A model generated the notes under the pieces. It saw only the letters and a list, made by a program, of their open reading frames with translations. It did no database searches and was not told the DNA's origin. Of a stretch of 64,000 nucleotides of DNA, positions 28,134 to 35,895 are shown piece by piece. The number at the start of each line of letters is the position of its first letter. The stretch's first letter is position 1. The stretch lies in NCBI GenBank assembly GCA_037200385.1, contig JBBCGL010000001.1, positions 1,302,001-1,366,000 on the forward strand. Reading direction: 5' to 3'. The DNA comes from Rhizomicrobium sp. (GTDB lineage: Bacteria; Pseudomonadota; Alphaproteobacteria; Micropepsales; Micropepsaceae). The translations under genes were made by a program, and so were the position numbers.

Positions 28134-28826
28134 CTCGCCCTTGGCGTCCTTGCGTGCGGTCGGCCGCTGCAGGTGCTCGAATTCCGCGATGTTGGTCAGG
28201 CCCTGCGCCGCCAGCGCGCGCTCCATTTCCATGAACTTCTTGTCTTCCGAGGCGGTGACGACAATGCAGGTGGCGCGCTTGCCTTTAGGCGCCGTCAGAT
28301 TGTGACGCATCCGGATGTCGAAATAGATGCTGTCGCCGGCCTTGAGCGTGCGGTTTTCGTAGAACTCGCTGTGAAAGATGATCGTGCCGTCCAGAACGTA
28401 CAGAAATCGCTCCCCGTAATAATCGCCGAGTTCCAGCTTCGGCATGGCTCCGTCGCCGAGGATCTCGGCGAACGTCGCGATCATCAGCCTGTCCTTCACT
28501 TCGATGGCCAGCTGCCTGTGGCGGATATTGCGCCATTGAACGAGCTTTCCGTCGCTGCCGCGATCGATGGAGAACCGCGCAGAGGCCGCCATTCCGCGCG
28601 CGGAGGACGGCTCTTCGCGAAACAGCTCCGAGATGTCGCAGTCGAGCTTGCGGGCGACATCGACGAGCTTGTCGTAGGACAGCGACATCAGATCGTTTTC
28701 GATCTTCGACAGGCTCGACTGCGAAATGCCGATGACATCGCACATCTTGACCATGCTCCAGCCGCGGTCCGTGCGCAGCCGCTTCAGGTTGTGACCCAAG
28801 CTCGGTCCTGTTTCCTTGTCCGCCAT
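28125..28826 (-). CDS. XRE-family regulator with C-terminal cupin domain
   Basis: About 233 residues from ATG 28826; the longer upstream frame is rejected because it runs through the promoter region and is not family-like. The N-terminal helix-turn-helix (about 10-64) reads LGHNLKRLRTDRGWSMVKMC, then IGISQSSLSKIENDL. The C-terminal cupin (about 145-215) includes GERFLYVLDGTIIFHSEFYENRTLKAGDSIYFDIRMRHNL. Such proteins (PuuR-like) sense small metabolites and usually repress adjacent catabolic genes. The gene lies between two plus-strand operons of the locus, with operator B about 100 bp upstream. It is the obvious candidate to bind sites A, B and C. Confidence 0.9.
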   Translation of the reverse strand: MADKETGPSLGHNLKRLRTDRGWSMVKMCDVIGISQSSLSKIENDLMSLSYDKLVDVARKLDCDISELFREEPSSARGMAASARFSIDRGSDGKLVQWRNIRHRQLAIEVKDRLMIATFAEILGDGAMPKLELGDYYGERFLYVLDGTIIFHSEFYENRTLKAGDSIYFDIRMRHNLTAPKGKRATCIVVTASEDKKFMEMERALAAQGLTNIAEFEHLQRPTARKDAKGESG

Positions 28827-28927
28827 GTTCGTCCTTTTCCCGACACCCATGCCCGATTGGGCCGCGGCACGGGCATGCGCGCTGGTTAGCCCAATCCCGG
28901 CGCGGCGTCGATGAACAAGCGGGCTAT

Positions 28928-28954
28928 ATTCTTTATTGACATAATTATTCCGAA
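28928..28954. promoter_or_regulatory. Operator-like site B between regulator and aminotransferase operon
   Basis: ATTCT (28928-28932), 14 bases, then ATTCCGAA (28947-28954). Read on the minus strand it matches palindrome A at 21 of 28 positions, including TATGTCAAT and AGAAT. A TTGACA (28936-28941) lies inside it in the plus direction, with TACGAT 19 bases further on. It sits about 100 bp upstream of the regulator start on one side and about 80 bp upstream of the aminotransferase ATG on the other, so it fits both autoregulation and control of the downstream operon. Confidence 0.6.
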
Positions 28955-29034
28955 ATACGATACGATATGGCGAATTTGGTTTATCCTGCCCGCGACGGTG
29001 CCGCCACGATCCGAGGCACGTGAAGAGGAATTGC

Positions 29035-30381
29035 ATGCCTATCGTAATGCCCGACGCGGAAGCGGCCTCGCGATCGCCGGCGTCCGCCGCTCTCTTCGCG
29101 CGCGCGCGCGCGGTTATGCCAGGCGGTAATTCGCGGCTCACGATTTTCTTTCCGCCTTTCCCACCCTACGCGGCGCACGGATCCGGCTATACGGTGACGG
29201 ACATCGACGGTGTAGAGCGCGTCGACTTCATCAACAACTACTCTTCGCTGATCCACGGTCATTGCCCTGCACCGATCCAGAAGGCCGTGGGCGAACAGAT
29301 CGCCCAGCTTTTCGCCGTGGGTCTGCCTACCAGGCAGGAAGTCGAACTGGCCGAATTGTTGTGCGCTCGCGTGGCGTCCATCGACCACATCCGGTTCGCC
29401 AACTCGGGGACGGAGGCAGTGATGCTGGCGATCAAGGCGGCGCGTGCCTACACCGGAAAAGCCAAAATCGCGAAGATCGAAGGTGCCTTCCACGGCGCCT
29501 ATGACCCGACGGAAATCAGCCTCGCCTCGACGCCAAGCGATTGGGGCCCCGCGGATCATCCCGCCAGTGTCGCGCTCTGCCACGGCACACCGGTGTCGAC
29601 GCTCGACGATGTCGTCGTCCTGCCGCAAAACGACATCGAGACGGCACGAAGACTGATCCGGGAAAACGCCGCCGCGCTGGCGGCCGTCATCGTCGATCCG
29701 CTCCCGTCGCGACTGAGTTTTGCCGCCGCCAGCCGCGATTTTCTCGCCATGCTCCGCGAGGAGACGACGCGGCTAAATTCCCTCCTCATCTTCGACGAGG
29801 TCTACAGTTTTAGGCTCGGTTACGGCGGCGCGCAGGAGGCGCTGGGGATACGGCCGGATTTGACCGCGCTCGGAAAGATCATCGGCGGCGGGTTGCCGGT
29901 CGGCGCCATCGGCGGAAGCCGGGACGCGATGTCGGTCTTCGCCTCGGAAGATGCCATGCCGCGTGTCGTGCACGGCGGAACCTACAATGCCAATCCGATA
30001 ACGATGGCCGCCGGACTGGCGGCGATGCGGATGCTGACGCCCGATGCGTTGAACCGGCTCGATGGTCTGGGCGAACGGCTCCGCACCGGCATGCGCGATG
30101 TCGTGAAACGCCTTGGCATTGCGGCGACCGTGCGCGGCCAAGGCTCCCTCGCAAGCCTGCGTTTTTCCGACAAGCCGGCGGACGAGTACCGCGCCATGAT
30201 GACGGACGGTGCCGATCGGGCGCTGGCGGCCCGGGTCCATCTCGGACTTCTCGACGAAGGTATCCTCTGCACGTCGACGCTCCTGTTCATCCTGTCGACG
30301 CCGATGAACGAGACGGTGATCGACACGCTGATCGAGCGTCTGGAAGCGGTCCTGCGCAAACAGACCGAAGCCGGCATATGA
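29035..30381 (+). CDS. Class III PLP aminotransferase, beta-transaminase-like (GSA-aminotransferase family)
   Basis: About 448 residues from ATG 29035, with AGAGGA just upstream; the in-frame GTG at 29020 is less likely. Seen: VMPGGNSRLTIFFPPFP (28-43), the N-terminal pattern I recall from bacterial beta-phenylalanine/beta-amino acid transaminases, where the Arg of NSR binds the carboxylate. Also seen are SGTEAVMLAI, IFDEVYSFR, and LGKIIGGGLPVGAIGG, whose Lys281 would bind PLP. Transamination of a beta-amino acid would give a beta-keto acid, the substrate class of the BKACE encoded four genes downstream. First gene of a six-gene coupled operon. Alternative: an ordinary GSA-aminotransferase-like enzyme. 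Confidence 0.8.
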   Translation: MPIVMPDAEAASRSPASAALFARARAVMPGGNSRLTIFFPPFPPYAAHGSGYTVTDIDGVERVDFINNYSSLIHGHCPAPIQKAVGEQIAQLFAVGLPTRQEVELAELLCARVASIDHIRFANSGTEAVMLAIKAARAYTGKAKIAKIEGAFHGAYDPTEISLASTPSDWGPADHPASVALCHGTPVSTLDDVVVLPQNDIETARRLIRENAAALAAVIVDPLPSRLSFAAASRDFLAMLREETTRLNSLLIFDEVYSFRLGYGGAQEALGIRPDLTALGKIIGGGLPVGAIGGSRDAMSVFASEDAMPRVVHGGTYNANPITMAAGLAAMRMLTPDALNRLDGLGERLRTGMRDVVKRLGIAATVRGQGSLASLRFSDKPADEYRAMMTDGADRALAARVHLGLLDEGILCTSTLLFILSTPMNETVIDTLIERLEAVLRKQTEAGI

Positions 30382-31400
30382 ACGAGCTTCCAAGGCCATA
30401 TCTGGTCTTCCTCGGCGATCTCGATGACGGACCCGCCGCCAAGACCGCCTACGGCATGCGTGACTGGGCGCCGGAGGCATGCATCGGACAATGGTCTTTG
30501 CCGGAAGGACGGGTCGATCTCGGCTTCGCGCAGCTCGATCCCCGCGAGGCCCGCGCGCGGGGCGCCCGCTCGCTCCTGATCGCTGCCGCCCCCTTTGGCG
30601 GCGGTCTTCCCGATCACTGGATTCCGCCGCTCCTGGAAGCGCTGCAAGCCGGCCTCGATATCGTCAGCGGACTGCACCTGCGACTGTCGTCCGTCGCCCC
30701 GCTCGCAGCAGCCGCGCAGGCGCAGGGGCGTGCGCTGTACGACGTCCGGCACGGCCAATACGAACGCAGCGTGGCGAGCGGGCGCAAGCGCACCGGCAAG
30801 CGGCTCTTGATGGTCGGCACCGACTGTTCCTCGGGCAAGAAATACACCGCGCTGAGCCTCGCGCGCGCGATGCGCAGGCAGGGCCGACCGGCCACCTTCC
30901 GCGCGACCGGCCAGACCGGAATCATGATCTCCGGCGGCGGCATCGCGGTGGATGCCGTCGTCAGCGACTTCCTGGCCGGTGTCGCGGAGCGTCTTTCGCC
31001 CGATTCATCGCCCGAGCACTGGGATGTGATCGAGGGACAAGGCTCGCTCTTCCATCCCGCTTATGCCGCCGTCACGCTCGGCCTGCTGCACGGTTCCCAG
31101 CCCGACGCGATGGTGCTGTGCCACGATCCGATCCGCAAGCACATCGGCAACTATCCGGACTACCCGCTGCCGTCTCTCACCGAAGCCATCGATCTCTATC
31201 AACGGCTCGGCCGCCTCACAAACCCCGCGGCGCGGTTCGTGGGCGTCAGCCTCAACACCTCGAAGCTCGGCACCGCGGAAGCGACCGCCACGCTTCGCGC
31301 GGTGGAGGCGGAGACGGGTCTTATCGCATTCGACCCGCTCAAAGGCGATCTCACGCCGCTGTTCGCCCGGTTGGACGAGACCGTATGCTCACCCTCCTGA
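30378..31400 (+). CDS. DUF1611 P-loop protein (DgcN-like)
   Basis: 340 residues. The N-terminal Rossmann-like half has RSLLIAAAPFGGGLPDHWIPPLLEAL and GLDIVSGLH; the C-terminal P-loop half has MVGTDCSSGKKYTALSLA (about 145-162), ATGQTGIMISGGGIAVDAVVSDF and IEGQGSLFHPAYAAVTLGLLHG. The family includes DgcN, reported as an N-acyltransferase in D-glutamate catabolism acting with the epimerase-type DgcA. Here the next gene is indeed an enolase-superfamily epimerase overlapping by 16 bp. A D-amino acid acylation role is inferred from that pairing. Confidence 0.8.
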   Translation: MNELPRPYLVFLGDLDDGPAAKTAYGMRDWAPEACIGQWSLPEGRVDLGFAQLDPREARARGARSLLIAAAPFGGGLPDHWIPPLLEALQAGLDIVSGLHLRLSSVAPLAAAAQAQGRALYDVRHGQYERSVASGRKRTGKRLLMVGTDCSSGKKYTALSLARAMRRQGRPATFRATGQTGIMISGGGIAVDAVVSDFLAGVAERLSPDSSPEHWDVIEGQGSLFHPAYAAVTLGLLHGSQPDAMVLCHDPIRKHIGNYPDYPLPSLTEAIDLYQRLGRLTNPAARFVGVSLNTSKLGTAEATATLRAVEAETGLIAFDPLKGDLTPLFARLDETVCSPS

Positions 31401-32368
31401 CCGGAGCAATCTCCTGGAGGCTGCGCGAACCGTTCACGATCGCGCGCGGGACGGCGTCGACCGCGGACGGCGTGCTCGTCGTGCTCTTCGACGAGGACGG
31501 CCATATCGGCAGGGGTGAGGCCTATGGTGTCAATTATCGCCACGAAACGCCCGATACAATGCTCGCCCAGATCGCTGCTGCGGCGGCGGATATCCGCGCC
31601 GGAATTGGTCGCCGGGAATTGCTCGGCCTCCTGCCCGCCGGCGGCGCGCGTTGCGCCGTCGATGCCGCGCTTTGGGATATCGAGGCCAAGCGTTCCGGCA
31701 TTCCGGCATGGCGAAGCGCCGGCCTGCCTCCGCCCCTTCCGAAAACCAGCGCCGTCACGATCGGGATCGGCGATCCGGCCCGGATGCGCGCACGCGCCGC
31801 CGAACTTAGCCACCATACCGTGCTCAAGATAAAAGTGGACGCAAACGACCCCCTTTCGCTGCTCCAAGCAGTGCGTGAGGGCGCGCCGCGGCCGGCGATC
31901 ATTCTCGATCCCAACGCCTCCTGGTCCATCGACTTGCTGAACCGCCTGCTGCCCCGATTGCGCGACCTGGGCGTTGTGCTGATCGAGCAGCCGCTGGCGC
32001 CGGAGGACGACGCGGCGCTGGCCGATATCCCCCGCGCCATACCGATCTGCGCCGATGAAAGCATCCACGGCCCCGGCGACCTCGATCGCATTGCGGGGCG
32101 ATACGACGTCGTCAACATCAAGCTCGACAAAACCGGCGGCCTCACGGCCGCGCTCGACCTTGCCGATGCGGCGCAGGCGCGCGGATTCCGGCTGATGGTC
32201 GGATGCATGTGGGGAAGCTCCCTGGCGATGGCGCCGGCCGCGGTATTGGCGCAGCGCTGCCAGTTCGTGGATCTGGACGGGCCGCTGCTGCAGGTCGGCG
32301 ATCACCAGCCTGCCATCCGGTACGACGACGGCCTGATGGCATTTCCGCAACGCGAATTGTGGGGCTGA
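31385..32368 (+). CDS. Enolase-superfamily epimerase (dipeptide epimerase / DgcA-like)
   Basis: About 327 residues from ATG 31385, inside the end of the DUF1611 gene. Muconate-lactonising-enzyme subgroup features: KxK base pair at K148/K150 (LKIKVDAN), metal ligands at D175 (ILDPN), E201 (LIEQPL) and D224 (CADES), and the second base NIKLDKTGG. The subgroup includes L-Ala-D/L-Glu epimerases and N-acylamino acid racemases. Paired with DUF1611 it suggests racemisation of an N-acylated amino acid, as reported for DgcN/DgcA. The precise substrate is unknown. Confidence 0.82.
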   Translation: MLTLLTGAISWRLREPFTIARGTASTADGVLVVLFDEDGHIGRGEAYGVNYRHETPDTMLAQIAAAAADIRAGIGRRELLGLLPAGGARCAVDAALWDIEAKRSGIPAWRSAGLPPPLPKTSAVTIGIGDPARMRARAAELSHHTVLKIKVDANDPLSLLQAVREGAPRPAIILDPNASWSIDLLNRLLPRLRDLGVVLIEQPLAPEDDAALADIPRAIPICADESIHGPGDLDRIAGRYDVVNIKLDKTGGLTAALDLADAAQARGFRLMVGCMWGSSLAMAPAAVLAQRCQFVDLDGPLLQVGDHQPAIRYDDGLMAFPQRELWG

Positions 32369-32371
32369 GCG

Positions 32372-33331
32372 ATGCGAAAAACGGTCGCTATTGTCGGTTG
32401 CGGCGTCATCGGGCGGAGCTGGGCGATCGTTTTCGCCCGCGCCGGCGCGCAAGTCAGGCTTTTCGACATCCAGCCGAAAGCCGCGCGCCAGGCCTTGCGG
32501 AAGGCGCGGCAGGCATTGCGTGCGCTGGAAATCGGCAAGACCGGCATCGAGACGATCATGGGCCGAATGCAAGCGGTGACCACGCTGGACGAAGCGCTGG
32601 ACGGCGCCGACTACGTCCAGGAGAGCGTCGCGGAAAACGTAGAGGTCAAGCGCGGCATCTTCGAGCAGATGGATGCGATCGCCCCGCCGCGCTGCATATT
32701 GGCGAGCTCCTGCTCCGCCATCCCCCCGGCGGACTTTCTGGCGGGGCTGCCGCATGAGGAGCGCTGCCTTATCGCGCACCCGTTCAACCCGCCGCACCTG
32801 ATCCCGCTCGTCGAGCTGGTTCCGGCGCCGAAGACGGCGCCCAAAACGATAGCCGAAGCGAAGCGCCTGCTGTCGCAAAGCGGGCAGCATCCCGTTCTGC
32901 TGAAGCGGCCCATCAAGGGCTTCATCGGCAACCGCCTGCAGGCGGCCGTCGTCAACGAGATCATGCATCTTGTCGCCGAAGAGGTGGCCAGCCCGGCGGA
33001 CCTCGATGCCTGCCTGCGCTGGGGGCTGGGGCTCCGCTGGAGCCTGATGGGCCCGCTGGAGACCATGGACCTCAACGCCGATGGCGGGATCGCCGATTAT
33101 ATCGGCAAGTTCGGCAACGACTACCAAGCGCTCGGCGGCGAGCTCGGCTGTCGCGAAGCCTGGCAGGCGCGCGCGATCAAGACCGTGATCGAAGCCCGCC
33201 GTTCCGTTCTTCGGCTGGACCGCATCGGCGCGCGCGTCGCCTGGCGCGATCGCAACCTTCTGCGGCTGCGCGAACTGATCGAACCACACCCTGCCGGCAA
33301 GCGCTCGAAGCGAAAAGGGAGTCGACAATGA
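32372..33331 (+). CDS. 3-Hydroxyacyl-CoA dehydrogenase-family protein (lambda-crystallin/L-gulonate or carnitine dehydrogenase type)
   Basis: 319 residues, the length of single-domain lambda-crystallin-type enzymes that oxidise free 3-hydroxy acids rather than CoA esters. NAD motif VGCGVIGRSWA (G9, G11, G14); VQESVAEN; catalytic His136 in CLIAHPFNPPHLIPLVELV; C-terminal GFIGNRLQAAVVNE and GPLETMDLNADGG. It overlaps the BKACE gene by 4 bp, so it most likely makes the beta-keto acid that BKACE cleaves. L-carnitine dehydrogenase plus dehydrocarnitine-cleaving BKACE is a known pairing of this kind, but the substrate here is not proven. Confidence 0.85.
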   Translation: MRKTVAIVGCGVIGRSWAIVFARAGAQVRLFDIQPKAARQALRKARQALRALEIGKTGIETIMGRMQAVTTLDEALDGADYVQESVAENVEVKRGIFEQMDAIAPPRCILASSCSAIPPADFLAGLPHEERCLIAHPFNPPHLIPLVELVPAPKTAPKTIAEAKRLLSQSGQHPVLLKRPIKGFIGNRLQAAVVNEIMHLVAEEVASPADLDACLRWGLGLRWSLMGPLETMDLNADGGIADYIGKFGNDYQALGGELGCREAWQARAIKTVIEARRSVLRLDRIGARVAWRDRNLLRLRELIEPHPAGKRSKRKGSRQ

Positions 33332-34260
33332 AAAAGGCCAAGAAGGTCATCGTCACCTGTGCGGTGACCGGCTCGATCCACACCCCCTCGATGTCGGCGC
33401 ATCTTCCGATCACGCCGGAGGAGATCACGCGCGCCGCGGTCGAGGCCGCCGGGGCGGGCGCGGCCATCGTGCATCTGCACGCCCGCGATCCGCTGGACGG
33501 ACGCCCGAGCGCCGATCCGGAATTGTTCCTGCAGTTCCTCCCGCGCATCAAGCAGCAATGCGGCGCGGTGCTCAACGTCACGACCGGCCATGGGCCGGGA
33601 ATCTCCGTCGAAGACCGCCTGCGCGCCGCCAAGCGGGCGAGCCCCGAGCTCGCTTCGCTCAACATGGGCTCCTTCAACGCCGGCGTGATGCCGACCGATG
33701 CCGTCAAGGCCTGGCGATTCGACTGGGAAAAGCCCTATCTCGAGGCGTTCAAGGGCGGGATCGCGGCGAACAGCTACGAAACCATGGAACGGATCCTGAC
33801 GGAGGTCGGGCTCGAGCACGGCACCCGCTTCGAATACGAATGCTACGACATCGGCCACCTCTATGCCCTCGCCTATTTCGCCGAGCGCGGCCTCGCCAAG
33901 CCGCCCTTCTTCATCCAGTGCATATTCGGTCTCATGGGTGGCGCCGGCCCGGATCCGCAGAATCTCACTTATATGGTGAACGTCGCCGACAAATTGTTCG
34001 GCGACGACTATTACCTTTCGGTATTCGCCGCCGGACGCCACCAGATGCGCTTCGTCACGCTCGGCGCGATCATGGGCGGATCGGTCCGCGTCGGGCTTGA
34101 GGACAGCCTGTACATCGCCAAGGGGCAATTGGCGACCAGCAACGCGCAACAGGTCGCGAAGATTCGCGGCATCCTGGAGGCCCTGTCGTTCGACGTGGCG
34201 ACGCCGGACGAGGCGCGCGCGATGCTCCATCTCAAAGGCGCGCATGAGGTCGCGTTTTGA
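33328..34260 (+). CDS. Beta-keto acid cleavage enzyme (BKACE) family protein, copy 2
   Basis: 310 residues. HLHARDP with H49/H51 and VRVGLEDSL give the zinc and substrate-binding core; the N-terminal ITCAVTG-type segment is present as VTCAVTGSIHTP. Compared with copy 1 (19566), the active-site-facing stretches differ (GHGPGISVEDR versus GQPGTFQERM; NSYETMERI versus NTFENMEYI), so the two probably act on different keto acids or different stages. It is translationally coupled to the dehydrogenase before it (ATGA) and to the next gene. Confidence 0.9.
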   Translation: MKKAKKVIVTCAVTGSIHTPSMSAHLPITPEEITRAAVEAAGAGAAIVHLHARDPLDGRPSADPELFLQFLPRIKQQCGAVLNVTTGHGPGISVEDRLRAAKRASPELASLNMGSFNAGVMPTDAVKAWRFDWEKPYLEAFKGGIAANSYETMERILTEVGLEHGTRFEYECYDIGHLYALAYFAERGLAKPPFFIQCIFGLMGGAGPDPQNLTYMVNVADKLFGDDYYLSVFAAGRHQMRFVTLGAIMGGSVRVGLEDSLYIAKGQLATSNAQQVAKIRGILEALSFDVATPDEARAMLHLKGAHEVAF

Positions 34261-35138
34261 CGGCGGCGCCATCGCGCGTGGCCGTGCTGGGCATGGGGAT
34301 CATGGGTCGCCAGATGGCCGCCCGGATAGCCCGCGCCGGTTTTCCAACACGCGTCTGGAACCGGACGGCGAGAGATTGCGAGCCGGCGATCTCGGCGGGA
34401 GCGACCGCCGCATCCACGATCGCGGAAGCCGTCGGCGACGCGGCCGCCATCGTGATCATGGTCAGCACCGGCGATGCGGTGGAGGACGTCCTTTTCGCGC
34501 CGAACGGCGTCGTCGCCGCCGCAAAGCCGGGCTGCCGCGTGATCGTCATGAGCTCCATTCCTCCGGCAGCTGCACGCGACCAAGCCGTGCGTCTTGCAAA
34601 CATCGGCGTGGTCTATCTCGACGCGCCGGTGTCCGGCGGAGAAGTCGGGGCGCGCAACGGCAGCCTCTCGATCCTGGTCGGCGGGCCTGAGGAAGAATTC
34701 GCCTCGATCAATCCCCTGCTTCGGGCGATGGGCCGGCCGAGCCACATCGGTCCGGTGGGAAGCGGCCAAGTCGCCAAGCTGGTCAATCAGACAATTGTCG
34801 GCATCACCATCGCCGCGGTCGCCGAAGCGACGCTCCTGGCAAGAGCCGTGGGTGCCGACCCCGACCGCATTCTCAACGCGCTGGGCGGGGGATTTGCCGA
34901 TTCAGCGGTGCTGCGCATCCACGGACCCCGTATGGTTGCGGCGGACTTCGCGCCGGGCGCCCACGCTGCGACACAGCTCAAGGATCTTCGCACGGCGCAG
35001 TCGCTCGCGATCCATGCGGGGCTCACCTTGCCGACCTTGCACACGGTAGAGGCGCTCTATGCGGCGATGTGCGCAAACGGACTAGCCGACCTGGATCATA
35101 GCGGTCTTTATGCCTGGCTGGAGCGACAGGTGTTCTGA
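34257..35138 (+). CDS. 3-Hydroxyisobutyrate dehydrogenase-family NAD(P) oxidoreductase
   Basis: 293 residues. NAD-binding VAVLGMGIMGRQMA near the N-terminus, substrate motif DAPVSGGEVGARNGSLSILVGG (122-143), and catalytic Lys174 in GSGQVAKLVNQ. The start is TTG at 34257, overlapping the BKACE stop (TTGA), consistent with translational coupling; a GTG further in (VAVLG) is possible. The family oxidises 3-hydroxy acids or reduces their semialdehydes (3-hydroxyisobutyrate, tartronate semialdehyde). Last gene of the operon, convergent with the creatininase-family gene 10 bp away. Confidence 0.85.
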   Translation: MTAAPSRVAVLGMGIMGRQMAARIARAGFPTRVWNRTARDCEPAISAGATAASTIAEAVGDAAAIVIMVSTGDAVEDVLFAPNGVVAAAKPGCRVIVMSSIPPAAARDQAVRLANIGVVYLDAPVSGGEVGARNGSLSILVGGPEEEFASINPLLRAMGRPSHIGPVGSGQVAKLVNQTIVGITIAAVAEATLLARAVGADPDRILNALGGGFADSAVLRIHGPRMVAADFAPGAHAATQLKDLRTAQSLAIHAGLTLPTLHTVEALYAAMCANGLADLDHSGLYAWLERQVF

Positions 35139-35148
35139 CGGACGGACT

Positions 35149-35895
35149 TCAAAATGCGATCGCCTCGCGAACGGCGGCGGCAAGCGCATCCGCCATGATC
35201 CGAAAGGTCCGTTCGCCCTCTTCCGCCGTCGCAAGCCGCGGGTCGCCGAAATAAGCATCAGCGCCCCCGGCTTCCGCAAACGTCCGGGCGCCCCGGGAGA
35301 AAGCCTCGGTCAGGCTGGCGGGATTCTCCGGCAGCGCGCATCGCACAGCTTCGTTCACCAGATCGGGCCGATCCGCCAGGACAAGGCTGGTCTCGAACCG
35401 GCCGGCATGACAAGCGCCCGAGAGGAATTCCGGGGTCAGGCTCTGCGCCAGGGCGCGGCGGGTGAAGTCTGGGAATGCAACAGCAAGTCCCATTCCGCGA
35501 ATATCGGCGACCACGTCGCGGAGCATCGCGACATTCGCGGGATCGAAATGGCTGTTGGCGATGCCAAGACAGGAGAAGCCCTGCATCTTCAAGCTGCGGG
35601 CGATGTCGGCCAGGACCGCCTTCGCGGCCAACGGCCCGATCGTGATGGTGCCTGCGAACTCCGCCGCGCAGTCGGCCGGGGCATAGGCGATCGACGGCAG
35701 AACAAGCGCAGCGATGCCGGATTGCTCGAGCGTCTGCGCCGCGCGCCGCGCCACGCCCACGCTGATGATGACATCGGTGCCGAGCGGCAGATGCGGCCCA
35801 TGCGCCTCGGTTGCCCCGCAAGGCAGGATCGCCACGGCGCGGCTGCTGGCCGCGATGTCCCGGATCGCCGGCCAGGCCCGATCGGCAAATTTCAT
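35149..35895 (-). CDS. Creatininase-family amidohydrolase
   Basis: About 248 residues from ATG 35895 overlapping the ligase stop (ATGA). The metal-binding signature LPCGATEAHGPHLPLGTD is intact (E30, H32, D41), with NSHFDPAN and FGDPRLATAEEG later. Family members hydrolyse amide bonds in creatinine and formamides and include MftE-type peptidases. It is the last gene of the anthraniloyl-CoA operon. Creatinine breakdown is unlikely because no creatinase is seen. A role as a formamide or other amide hydrolase in this pathway is possible but unproven. Confidence 0.8.
   Translation of the reverse strand: MKFADRAWPAIRDIAASSRAVAILPCGATEAHGPHLPLGTDVIISVGVARRAAQTLEQSGIAALVLPSIAYAPADCAAEFAGTITIGPLAAKAVLADIARSLKMQGFSCLGIANSHFDPANVAMLRDVVADIRGMGLAVAFPDFTRRALAQSLTPEFLSGACHAGRFETSLVLADRPDLVNEAVRCALPENPASLTEAFSRGARTFAEAGGADAYFGDPRLATAEEGERTFRIMADALAAAVREAIAF

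Noticed and set aside
28827-29141. N-terminal extension of the XRE-cupin regulator
   Set aside because: It would translate through operator B and the divergent promoter and is not family-like; ATG 28826 gives a standard start.
31199-33328. 709-codon minus-strand frame opposite the epimerase and dehydrogenase
   Set aside because: No family resemblance, while the plus strand holds two clear enzymes.
35149-35895. Creatinine-to-sarcosine pathway (creatininase feeding soxBDAG)
   Set aside because: No creatinase is present, and the gene is coupled to the anthranilate operon rather than the sox operon.
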